From positions 11,724,226 to 11,788,225 of the forward strand of contig NC_069090.1 of assembly GCF_947172395.1 (NCBI RefSeq): DNA of 64,000 nt, written 5' to 3'. Shown one piece after another: positions 1 to 11,600 of this stretch. The DNA comes from Bicyclus anynana. Lineage: Eukaryota; Arthropoda; Insecta; Lepidoptera; Nymphalidae. The first letter of the stretch is position 1. Each line of letters opens with the position of its first letter. Under the pieces are notes generated by a model, which worked only from the letters and a program-made list of their open reading frames with translations, was not told where the DNA came from and did no database searches. The translations under genes and the position numbers were made by a program.

Positions 1-95
1 AAGGAAACTTATAACTGCCTCCTTGGTCCAGTGATTAGCCTATAAGGGTTCAGATAGTAAGAGACTGGGATCTTAGCCTCGGCCCACCCATTAAC
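1..95 (+). repeat. tRNA-derived SINE, family C, 5' fragment
   Basis: The stretch resembles the tRNA-like head of a SINE (a 'ctgcctccttggtccagtg' type start). The same head is seen at 45535 (plus) and, reversed, near 46128. It lies inside the first intron of the RILP-like gene. The internal B box is not well preserved here. Confidence 0.45.
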
Positions 96-387
96 ATCCA
101 TTGAAACAGTGTGGTGGCTGATCTATAAGCTCCATACCTCCTCGCCTATGATGAGGGTGAACAGTTATAATAGGCTAATAACAATGAATAAACTAAGAAA
201 GCTACCAGTACACTGACGTCAAAGACCGATAGTGGTGTCAATGTCGAGCAATATCCACCAGAACAAACAATAATATGCTTTTGTAATTAATTGTACCAAT
301 GCGTTATTAGTTGTCGAAACTGCGGGCGTTTCGTGTTTTTGTATGTACTCATTGAATAGCCAAACAACAATGACCTCAACCGCTTAC

Positions 388-687
388 CTTCTCGAAGCGC
401 TGTCTGTACTCCGCCTTCTCGATCTTGTCGTTCTCCAACTGTGATATCTTCGCCGTCAACTCGTGGAGAGCCTGATTCTCCTTTTCGTTGCGCACGGCCA
501 AGTTTTCCAACAGTTCCAGTGCGTTAATCACTTTCGGCAACAGAGCAGTCACGGCCTCGGGGCCGTATTTCTCGATTATTATTTCGCATTCCTTTCCAAT
601 GTCCGACGCCAGATCGTAAACATCGACGACGGTCACCTCGTCGTCGAAGTCCGGCATTTTAGCGGAGAAGCGCCTGCGGTACGGCAT
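388..687 (-). CDS. Rilpl: RILP-like protein, first coding exon (RH1 domain), partial gene
   Basis: The minus strand encodes 100 codons ending at a consensus donor (AAG|GTAAGC, intron from 387 downward), phase 0. The product has an acidic N-terminus, then a region with YGPEAVTALLPKVINALELLE (split here: YGPEAVTALL, PKVINALELLE), then a charged coiled coil (about residues 55-100, rich in E, K and Q). This matches the RH1 domain of the RILP/RILPL family, adaptors that bind small Rab GTPases and dynein or myosin partners on endosomes and lysosomes. Start choice is open: Met1 (685-687) has T at -3, whereas Met11 (655-657) has AAA before the ATG and may be the real start. JIP3/JIP4 proteins also carry an RH1-like domain, but the GPEA...ALELLE match favours RILPL. 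Remaining exons lie beyond the left edge. Confidence 0.8.
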
Positions 688-1282
688 TAAAAATCACCTT
701 GTTTTCACTCCACCTCACATTAGAACTTACGTTACAGAAAACTATGCACCTTTTGCAGGTGCGCCATTATTACTGAAGAGAAGAAAAGACGAAAAACGTC
801 ATTAGCTCATTACGTCACGTCACGTCAATTAATATACAGATACATAATAAGCAAAAGTCAGAATCGTAGTGTCCACAGATTAATAGGTAGTGTCAGCATA
901 GACTTAGAACAACTAGACGTAGCCATCGCGTGGCCGCCCGTGAGACAGCCTTATGTAAGGTTAGAAGTGTGCGTGTGTATTATATTATTATGTACACTAC
1001 ACTTGCATTCATAAATTACATAACAAAATGTTGCCATACATATTTATTTACACGTTTTTGGGGTAACCTACAAATAGAATTAAATGAAGTCCTACTACGA
1101 TAAATAGGATCAGATATATTAAAAAGTAAGATTCTTTCAGATAATAAAAGAACTTTGTATTATTTAATTGTGTTTTCGGTGATAACTTAAATCATAACAT
1201 GATATCAGTCCATTGCCTACAATTCTTACCTATGGTAGGAGCACAGGCTTTTAAACTTTCAGCTGATCTTTTTTGATACTAA
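688..1282. other. Upstream region of the RILP-like gene
   Basis: This holds the presumed 5' UTR and promoter of the minus-strand gene. No TATA box or other element could be assigned. There is no credible ORF. Confidence 0.4.
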
Positions 1283-1459
1283 AGATGTGAAAGTTCGTGA
1301 GTGTGTGTTTGTTGTAATCTTTCAGCAAATACTACTAAACAGATTTCCCCAAATTTTGGCACACAAATAACCTGTAATAACACATAGGTTATTTTTTATC
1401 CCAAAATTCCTACGGAAACGGGAACTACTTATGCGGGGGAAATCGAGCATATCCTCTAG
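1283..1459 (+). mobile_element. Non-autonomous Helitron-like element, degenerate
   Basis: It has Helitron-type internal sequence (atcccaaaattcctacgga followed by acgggaacta) and a terminal CTAG at 1456. It abuts the next, oppositely oriented element, so two 3' ends face each other. Confidence 0.45.
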
Positions 1460-1468
1460 TATTAAATA

Positions 1469-1671
1469 CTAGCTGACGCCGCGCGGTTTCACCCGCGTGG
1501 TTTCCGTTCCCGTAGGAATATGGGAATAATAAATAGCCTATAGCCTTCCTCGATAAATGGGCTATCTAACACCGAAAGAATTTTTTTCAAATCAGACCAG
1601 TAGTTCCTGAGATTAGCGCGTTCAATCAAACAAACAAACAAACAAACTCTTCAGCTTTATATTAGTATAGA
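1469..1671 (-). mobile_element. Lep1-like non-autonomous Helitron
   Basis: Read on the minus strand it starts TCTATACTAATATAAAGC, carries a (GTTT)n tract and 'actggtctgatttgaaa', and ends in a GC-rich hairpin followed by CTAG. This is the Lep1 class of Helitrons. About 200 bp and nearly full length. Confidence 0.8.
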
Positions 1672-1679
1672 TTAATAAC

Positions 1680-3380
1680 ACACGTTTAGCCATCATAACA
1701 AAATGTTGCCATACATCTTAGACTCGTGGTAAAGAGTGTAATCTTTACTTTATTAAGAATTAGTTACGGCGTCTTACCAAAAATTACTTAATTCTTTTAT
1801 TTTAGTGGTAGTTTAATAGGTGGGACATGGTCACATTTGAAGTAAATAAAGAAAAGGTTAGGTTTTGAAATATAGCGAAATACGAAATATTGCCATTGAA
1901 GATACTCTAGTTAACGCTTATCACATTCAATTAGCTTCGAATTCCAACAAATGTAGGCTATATATTATCATTCAAAGAAGTTAATGGTTTCTTACTAATG
2001 AAATGTAATTCCTTCGATTTTCCGCTCACTGCGGCTTTTGCAGCCTAAAATACAACACCCCACCATAGCACAATAACTTATAAATTAATATCGTAACCGC
2101 AATGTTGTACCATATAATACTCAATTTACTAAAAATTAAATAACTGCTTGGATACGTGTTGTGTTTGTCAACCATCAATCAAACATTCGACGTTTGCCAA
2201 ACAAAAAAATCGACCATGCTGAAAGTGACAAAAAAAAAATCTCGTGTCCCTTTTTAATAAAAGCCGAGTGACATAAGCCTGTCACGCTCTAGAATCCAAA
2301 GTCACTTTAGGGCTACATCTGGTAGTTATATATCTATGAGTGTCAGACACAGACGACAAATGAAGGTGTCAGAGTCCGTAGTGATGCACAATGCACATAG
2401 ACATTGATACTAATATCGAATCGACAACTCCGAGAAGCGAATAGTATATTAGGCTAGGTGACACTTTTTAAATGGTTTTAAATAGTTCATTAACGTTCTA
2501 CTAGATTGAAAAAAAAATCATATTTTTTGAGACGTAATTACCTACATGGAATTATTTTTTTATTTTTCATCATAATTTTAACATACGAGTAACCTTTAGC
2601 CAGGTAGGCTCTATGTACGAGTAAACTAATTGATCTGAAACTGTGATAGATTTCAAATTGCTCCCCTTGCCGCCAAATTATTTGTTATACCTACTCCTTA
2701 TACAGTTTCTCCGACTAATCGGAGTGTAACGGGAATATCAGTCATACAGTAGACATATTGTGGCAAATGTTCGCTTAAAAAATATCTTGTTATGGATTCA
2801 ATGCAATTGAAAATTGTTAATTTCATCCGATTGGCTGCAGAAAAAAAATGATCTCTATAATACTGGGCACTATTAATTGATAAAATATAGTGTAGAAGTG
2901 TTGTGTAATTCAATTTTTACAACTAAATTAAAACCATCTAATGGATTACTCGAATGATATTGTCTAATCGATTTCAATCTCGCCTCATATATACTTACGT
3001 ACATCACTAACAATGTATTCATTGTCTATGATTTTTGTGCCAAAGAGGATAGAAATATCCACATGTCTCCTTTTCTGCATGGTCGAATACACATACCGTA
3101 GGTTTTACAGTATAACATTCCAAACTTTTTTGAACTTTTATGCCCGGCCGTGGCCGACACAAGGCCAGACTTTAATTCTCGCACTGCCGGCTACCGCAAT
3201 GTTAGCCTGCGCTCTGTCCTGATTATATTGTGGCCACAACATTACTCCTTGGAGTAATATATTCTTGGGCCACACACTGCTCTGCTCGAAGAAATACTCG
3301 CGCGAATATTCATGGAATTATTGTCACAAATATTGTTGCAGATAGAATGATACGAAGATTTTCCTTAGTTACTGTACTGC
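1680..3380. other. Intergenic DNA, nothing recognised
   Basis: AT-rich sequence between the RILP-like gene and rabphilin. Short ORFs at 2698-2913 and 3013-3222 show no domain, repeat family or coding signature that I can support. Confidence 0.4.
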
Positions 3381-3383
3381 AGA

Positions 3384-3466
3384 ACCCTGCGGTTTTACAC
3401 ACGTAGTTTCCGTTTCCGTGAACAAACAAACAATGAAATCTTTTGTCTTTATAATATTAGTATAGA
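3384..3466 (-). mobile_element. Helitron remnant with internal deletion
   Basis: The 3'-side motif (gcggttttacacacgtagt) is joined directly to the 5' terminus (TCTATACTAATATTATAAAG on the minus strand). The middle of the element is missing. Confidence 0.55.
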
Positions 3467-3993
3467 TCACTTAAAGATAGGTAAGTAGGTACATAACTTT
3501 AATATTGTGTCCTCTCGTGTACCCGAATAATATTTAACATTGAACATTACTAAAGAGAACATTATTTTAACATTATTAGAGACTTTGGAGTATATATTAA
3601 TTAATATTCCTGTGGTAAGATTAATAAAAAATCTGCCAAGTGTTTGTCGCGCCACGTGCAGTGTGGGGTTCCGTAGATTAGATTAATGAGCAATATAATC
3701 CAATAAGTAATGCACAAACCATAGGATAGACAACGAAAATTCATCCTCACTTTGCATGTACGGGAGGAATCTCCGAAAATTTTTCTTTAGACGTAATTAA
3801 TATACATAGTATACATACACACCTTTGGTCTAAGATACATACCAATACCACAAACAATATACAAACAGCTTTGTAGTTTTAATAGACTCTAACGGAATTA
3901 GTATGCAAATTTCGATTTCCAATATCGTTTTTTAAGTTGGTCGATTATTAATTACTCTTTGAATAGCCATTGCTAATTAGCTGATAACAGCAT

Positions 3994-4045
3994 TATAAAG
4001 AAATTACAAGGGAAACTATAAAGTTTCCCTTGTAATTTCTTTATA
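3994..4045. repeat. Perfect inverted repeat, 24-bp arms, 4-base loop
   Basis: Left arm 3994-4017 is the exact reverse complement of 4022-4045, with loop ATAA. The core of the arm is ttacaagggaaact. It lies between the RILP-like gene and rabphilin. No mature small RNA can be inferred from sequence alone. Confidence 0.9.
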
Positions 4046-4475
4046 TATCATATATATACCCTTATATAACAGTTTAGCCTGTAGAGGGTGGGGACACTTG
4101 ACTCTAACAAAAATCAGCTCCTAAAACCTTAATATTTTACAAATCGAAAAATGTTGGTAGAAGACTCCTCATATCTTTCAAAGACCTGTCTAAAGAAACC
4201 CAACACTATGAAATAAAATAAAAAATTCATTCTCACTTTTCACGGCAGATTATGGGACTTCCATTTCATTTCGTCCGCAAATAATTTTATTATTTTCGAA
4301 ATCCTTTTTAATAATTCTCGCGAAAATCGCATGACCGTTTAGTGATTTCGGCGTTCCGATTGAACAGATTTACAGATCGCTATAAAAATATGTCTTCATC
4401 CAGTTTTTAAACTATCTTCAGAACCTGGTCTGAAGCTCTGAGCACAAAACGCTGAACCTCATTATCCTATATCCT

Positions 4476-4800
4476 ATCAGCCGATGAACGTCCTCTGCAA
4501 GCAATAGGCCTTTTGTTGGGATTTCCAAACATCCCGATCCTGAGCCGCTTGCATCGAGCGAATACCTGCGACTCACTAGATGTCGTCAGTCCACCTGGCG
4601 AGTTGGTCGACTTTCTAGTCAATGGTTGGCTTTCTAGTGCGGGGTCGCTATTCCAGGACCCCAACGTCCATCGGCTCTTCGAACTACGTGCCCCGCCCAC
4701 TGCCACTTCGTTGAGCTATGTCAGTGACTTTGATTCTTCTGCGGATTTGCTCATTTCTATTTCGAACACGCAGAGATCCTCCCAGCATAGCTAGTTCCAT
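4476..4800 (-). mobile_element. RTE-type LINE, 3' fragment (ORF C-terminus)
   Basis: The minus strand encodes remnants of the end of an endonuclease/reverse-transcriptase ORF, with the signature 'RR...DGRWGPG...W...R' and 'RWTDDI'-like text, followed by the 3' UTR motif 'ggacgttcatcggctgat'. Related fragments lie at 11574, 42100 and 52500, all on the minus strand. It is broken by frameshifts and stops. Confidence 0.7.
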
Positions 4801-5547
4801 TACCGTGCTGTGTGACTCTGAGCCTTCATAAGAGGCCCATTGTTAGCTACCAAGTCTCGGAATCATAAGTCATTCGGACACTGTGGAATTTTGGACAATA
4901 CTAATAAACCTCATTTAATTTCGCTCCACTATTGTTGCGTGTGTTAGATATAAGTAACAAAAACACAAATGGAAGTGTTGGGAAAAGTCGTCACCTTGGA
5001 ATTTTCATCGAAAAATCTGCCTAATCCCTTGAGAATTGAAATATTTAACAAAACAATAAATGATAGGGAAAGCAGGATTCAACGGGTACGAAGTCGTCAA
5101 CACTATTGCTCGTTTATAAAATTAAAATATAAAGAAATCAGCTTATTATTATCTTCTTATCAACTTTTCTTTTATAAAAAGAACATTCATTCTTACTCAT
5201 CTGTTACTAATCTTTTTTTCTGCAGCATATAAACAGAAACACGAAAGTTGTGTACTTAGAGGTAATATTTTAGACACAACATAGGTACTTAGGTAGGTAA
5301 GTAAAGTAAGCTTAATGCTTTTTCATCTGAACTGATAACAGATGACATGATTCATTAAATGTGTATCATACTGTTTTCAAGAACGTTGTTAAAATATCGA
5401 TTATTAGTAGTAGCCAGGCCACGCGCGAAGCGAAGCAACAGTTGGGAGATATCAACAGACGGGAGCGTGCGGCACTGCTCCTTCCGCCCGCGAAAATTTA
5501 AATTTCGAACTGTGTTATTTTCTTTTTTTTTCTTTTTAAATCGCGCA
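4801..5547 (+). promoter_or_regulatory. Rabphilin upstream region and presumed 5' UTR
   Basis: A locally GC-rich stretch (about 5415-5500: ccacgcgcgaagcgaagc and cttccgcccgcg) precedes the start codon within AT-rich DNA. It is the likeliest place for the transcription start and 5' UTR. No TATA box or initiator could be fixed. Confidence 0.35.
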
Positions 5548-5615
5548 ATGAACTTTCAAAGTAAAGCCAACAAATATGTGTGCCCTAATGACAGGCAACT
5601 TTCCTTACGATCAAA
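5548..5615 (+). CDS. Rph: Rabphilin coding exon 1
   Basis: ATG at 5548, 22 codons plus 2 nt, donor AAA|GTGAGT, phase 2. The peptide contains YVCPNDRQLSLRSK, which parallels the 'MYPSDRPLQ...' start of mammalian rabphilin. The split Lys codon is completed by exon 2. Chosen because it is the only upstream phase-2 exon found with this motif. Confidence 0.8.
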
Positions 5616-8600
5616 GTGAGTATTTTATCAAATATCAAACTTTTGTGAATTGTCTACTGGAATCTGTTTATGTTTTGGTGTTGTTGATATTTTTGCGTCC
5701 ATGTGTTTTCAGGAATAGTGATATTTAAAATAAATATAAAGAATCCATTAAGCAAACTGTAAATTTTGATAAACTTTAATAGACAGGGTAATAGTAATTT
5801 ATATTAAAATTTGTATTTACCATTTACTAATACAACTTTGACATCTATGAGGTAAATTATTAAGTATTAAATATGTAGTAGTAATTAACTTTGATTTTTA
5901 GTTGAACTTTTCTATCAATGAAGGCTGGGTTTATCTAGATGTTAGAAAATACATTCAGCATGGCAAGGTTTAGGTACATAAACCTAGTAACCAATTAAAA
6001 AAAGAAACAAATTATTGAAACTAGTTTATTTATTGCCTTGCTTATTGCTTATTACGATTAATTTTATAGTAACAGGTTAAGAAACTAAATTGGAAGTTAA
6101 AAATATTTTTTTTTCACGAAGTCATTGCCGACTGAATATGAAAAATTACTATACAAACGCACACTTTAGAAAAATATTTATTTACTAGCCGACGTCCCAC
6201 GGTTTCAAAAGCGTAGTTCCCGTTCCCTTGAGAATACGGGGTCAAAATATAGCTTATAACACTCACTAATAACTTTCTTTCTAGTAGTAAAAGAATTTTC
6301 ATAATCAGTTCAGTAGATCCAGCGATTACCCCCAACTTTCAATACCACGAACTTTCCTCTATGAAACATTAGTTACTCATAGATAAATTCACATAAGTAC
6401 CTACGAGTAAAATCGGTTTTGCACTTAGAGCAGCTTAGAGAGAGAAATAGATACGATTGGAAATCTGAAACTTCTGAAAGCGGATTAAAATTACGTTGCG
6501 TACGTTATGTACAAATTAATAAATATATCAAAGAGAACATTTTATAAATAAATTATTGTTAAAAAATATGTAATAATAAACAAGAATTTATACATAATTA
6601 TACAATATCTCTCATTAACATTGTTTTTTTTAATTTTTAAACCAAAATGATACTGTCAAAACTTTTTGTAAAAAATCCACCCCTCCCATTGCGGGGCATA
6701 AGATTGTCCAAGCAACCTTCGTCAGGTCTACAGAGTGAGGAACCTCCTTTGTTCTTACAATCACAATACGCGCCGTCTCAAGGATTCAGCCTTATATCTG
6801 ACCCTTGTTCCAACGATCAAGCGAAAGCTTCTTATGGTATCGGTTGAAGCTTTTCGCTATGATGAATGTTGTTCCTGAAGATTAACTCGAACGTTTTTGG
6901 TATTGTGTTTTGATAGAAATTAATAAATTATCTAGCTACCCTCTCGTACAGTTTAATTTTGGTATTATCTACATTAGTAGATAGTAAAATCAAACTGAGT
7001 TCAAAATCTGTGGTTTTAAACTAGGGAAAGCAGTATAGGTAAAGATACAAAAAAATAAAATCCTTCTCCAATATAAGTTTGTAATGAGTTCTCAGGGTAG
7101 GCAGAATTTTTTGCTTCTATGAAGTGCCACTGTAACCAATACCAAGTAAGTCATCGTTAACGAAATAAAAATTTCAGTAACATAATATTATCTTTTTTTA
7201 TTCATTATTAAAATTGCGATGTTTTTGATTTTTTTAACATTGGTTAATTGAACCCAAAGCTCAATTACAAATTACGGCGTAGTTAAAACAGCTATTCGAT
7301 AAAAAAAATAAAAGTAGCGAAAAAAACCGCAAGCAAAAGCTTCTATAAACTAGAAAGAGCATTAAGCTTGTTTTTCATCCTTAAGCTACTTATTCTATTA
7401 GATAGAAGCAACCTTTTTGAGTCGTTTGTAACTAGCTAAACGGCTTCCCGGGTCACGGCTTCAGGAAAAAGGATCGTGCGCTATGAATTTCTAAAAATAA
7501 ATTCGAGGTTGCGCCGTCCTTGCCTCGATACATCGTTCACTATCTCCCTGCAACATCCGCTTCCGTTCGCTTTGTTTTCATTACAACTCAATCTAATCTG
7601 ACGACACGCCATGCCTGGTGATCAACTGTAGATCAATAGATTATAATCCTTAACAACGTATACCTACTCGTATTACAATAACATGATGCACGCCTACGCT
7701 TCAGGTTGGTAAAATGGGGATGATGACAAGGTTAGAATATATTGATTTTTATGAGTTTGTTGTGGGCTCTTCTCGGACCAAGGCGCTGTTGGAACCCTCG
7801 TAACTTTAATTTTAAGTTTTCAAATGAATATTATCACCATTATCTTAATTTTAATAATATTACCTGACGTTTCGAAAGAGCTCGTAAACTAAGCCTATTT
7901 GAAATATGTAAATGAATATTGACTTTGGCTTTATGATACATTCGGCTAAATAAGCTCAATATTAACTAATTTATACATAAAAAGCAATTATTGAATGGAT
8001 ATTTGCAAAATAAATAAGATAATAAAATTTTAAAATCTATTAAAAATCTTTTATCCTAATTAGATGAAAATTCATAAAGTTTTAGCTTACTTACGTTAAA
8101 TGACACATTTTTTAATAAATGAACTTTAAACATAAACGCACAAATAACAAAGATATTAGTAATTTTGTTTGAACGCCCATACAAATCTAACGATCATTAT
8201 GTAACTACAACGTCATTAATTCGTACCATTTTGTATGGGGCGTTTTTCAGGGATCCGTGGCAGCGCCGCAAATCTGACCCTTTAAATCCCTGTAGCTCCG
8301 AAATTAATGATCGCAGACACCCTGTTACTTTTACAAAATTGCTTTACTGTTAGCATACTTTTAATTTTATATACAATTTAAAAAACTGTCATCATCCCTC
8401 AAGCCAGTATTTTATAGGACGTGTTTCTTGCACTCATTATCTCCCTACACAGCTGCTACTGGCTCGAGGCTTTTTTTCGCTCAGTACCATAAACAAACGT
8501 CCTTCGAACCCTGTGTCAAGTTGAATCACACGAGTTGTATTCGTATCCAACACAGTCAATTAGGTTTAAATTAGATAGCATCTAACGAAGTAGTCGTTAA

Positions 8601-11600
8601 AGGAAATAAAATTGTTAGCAACTGTAAAACGGCTTTAAGTTAATCACATAGCAATTCACAAGGAACACTCCACTTATACTACGTACCACAGAAAACATAT
8701 GGTACACACGTACTCGTACTATGTTTTCTGTGCTCGTACCTATAAATAAATTGAGGTAAATCAAAATGACTGGTTTCTCAAGTGCCTCAGTCTTTTTATC
8801 CGGGCCAATCCCTGGAACGGCTGCAAATTTTGATGGGACAGTTGAGGAAGATAGAGGAAGTTATTGAGCAACACGCTACTTTTTATTACGGAAAAAAATA
8901 CCGACCGAATTGAGAACTTCCTCCTTTTTGAAGTCGGTTAAAAATAGACATTTCCCACGAAATTTGTGAAAAACTGAATTTTACGCGAATTCAGTTCGAA
9001 ATTTTCTACTAAAATAATCTATACCTATATAAAGCTGAAGGTTAGTAAGTAAGTTAGTTTGTTTGTTTGATTGAATGCGCTAAGTTGATTCAGAAACTAT
9101 TGGTCCGATTTGAAAAATTATTTCAGTGTTAAATAGCCCATTTATCGAGGAAGGCTATATGCTATATATTATCCCCGTATACCTACGGGAACGAGAACCA
9201 CGCGGGTGAAACCGCGCGGCGTCAGCTAGTGTATAATATTTCAGATTTTCCTTTTTTTACCATATAACGAAATATAACATGAACCTTGAAGCAATGAGCT
9301 AATTTAATATCTCATGTTTCTATAACAGAAGGATGACATAAATAAAATACTGAGTTAGCGAATTGGAAAAGAATTTTTCAACGTATCATTTTCTTAGAAT
9401 AAATTACAGCGACCCGTCATAGAACTGGCTGACCCGTGTCACAATTTTATTATCTGTCTAATGGTGTACGTCAAGCGGATCGCTCGTTGTAGGAGGATAG
9501 CCAGACTTACCTCATTTTATGAAGGCTCGAAATTTATTAGCCCTCCTACCATACATAAAGATTACCTATGGTAGGAACAAGGGGTAACATACTATACGAT
9601 GTCTAAATTATAAACTAAAGCTCGGTATTAAAGTGAGAGTCATCGAGGCTCAAAAGTGTCTGCGAGAAATCTGTCTATTGGATGAAGACAGTTGACGCGT
9701 TTGACGACCGATCAGAGTAATATAATTTTTTCTAAACCCTAGATCTTGAGTGTGGTGGAGAAGTTCTACGGACATTTATACACCTCTACGAAAAAGCCTG
9801 TTGGTAATTTGGTCAAAGACCCTAGAGCCAAATTGACCAGACACTATACTGAAGATATCCCGGTCGTCGGCCTATACGATCATAGCTGACAAACTCTCAA
9901 ACTTCATAAATAGTAGATTGTTATACAAGGGGCTAAAAAGACCCATTATATACGAGGTATTTTTAGGGCCCGAGACGAAGGCGAGGGCTGCCTAAATAGA
10001 AACCGAGTTTATATTGGGTTTAGCCCCACGTGTTACACTCTGCTTTTCACTACGATTGCGAGAAAATAAATTAGTTTAGTACGATATTCAAGGATCTATT
10101 TTAATTGAAAATTAAATGTACAAAGTCTACAATTTTGGATATTAAGGGAGATGCTTTTACCCGGCAACATAATTTCCGACTACTGTGAAGATGAATAATG
10201 ATAATAGTTTAAAAAACTTCTTTCGTAAGTGAATCCATTCTTTGTTGTTTTCTCCACTTATTAAATTTTTCGTAGGTAAGTATTTAAGTAAATGCGTCTC
10301 GACTTTGATGGTAACAGATTGAAAGTTTCATCCATCTCCAAATTAGGATCACCATTCTCACTAGATGAAGACAACATTAACAATTATTGTTGAAAAATAT
10401 GTAAGTTACGGTCACAAATTTACAATGAATTTCTGAAAAAAATCAAGTGTGTATTATTCACGCCAATTGGTTTTTAAATTCTCGTTTTTTAATTTAATTT
10501 TTTTCACGTGAGAAAAAGGCAAAGGTATTACACCGTAAAGGATTTTCCATGTCTTAAAATCTCGCTCTATTTGCAACTCAATAAAAATTAAATAAAAAAA
10601 TGAACGCATTCCACAGACAAGAACGCTGCATTTCATTCCAATTTAAAGTTTTTTATTTATTTTTCAAAACAATCAGGGCCTTAACTATAATGATTATATT
10701 TTCGAATAAAACCTTCTCCGTTTTATAGTAGGCTAGTACTTGGCTAGTACTCGTAACAGACAAGAATTAAAAAAACAAAATTACTTTAGCCCCTAGAGGC
10801 TAAAATGCTTGTTTAGCCCCGCTGTGGAGTGGTAATATGACAGTGTTTTAGAGCAAGAGTAGTGAAAATGAGCTTTGTCTAACCATCACAGGCTCAGCCC
10901 ATTACGCATAATACTAAAAGCATTTTAAACCGACCTTTCGACGACTTCTCTGGCGCAATTGATTCCTTGCTTTATAATCTAAAAGGGAATTGCGAACAAA
11001 GTTATCAGCATCGCAAAAGGTCACTCCTTTCGTCTCTACTGGTTTACTGTAAAATCTAAAGTGGAAAATTCGCTAAGTGCACTAAGGAATCCTTTAAACT
11101 CAAAAGTGGAACTTCTTCACCTTTTTGTCATCAACCTGCCACATAATGCTTGCTGCCTTTTGAATTGTTACATACTGGTATCTCTTGGACGCGGTCTTGA
11201 TCTTTGTTTCTAATAGGCACTGCAAATCATCATCCCTTTCCCTAAAACCATCATCATCACCAGCTTTTTGACATTGTGGAGTTACAAGACGGATGTCCTG
11301 ATTTCGATCCACGGCTGAGACGATTGAGGTTTTCTTAATTGATCCAGCTCTGGCTGGTGGAAAGCTTTGGCCGTGGCTAGTTACCACCCTACCGGCAATG
11401 ACATACCGCCAAGCGATTTAGCATTCCGGTATGATGTCGTGTAGAAACTGTATGTGGATTTTCACCCTCTAACTAACAAGTTAGGCCGCTTCCTTCTTAG
11501 ATTGCATCATCACTTACCATCTGGTAAGATTGTGGTTAAGGGCTTACTTGTAAAGAATAAAAATAAAAGAACAAGCTGATGAACGTCTACTGATAAAGGC

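Noticed and set aside
6647..6847. 66-codon ORF as the first exon of rabphilin
   Set aside because: It has no donor in phase 2 and no resemblance to rabphilin; exon 5548-5615 fits both phase and the conserved motif.
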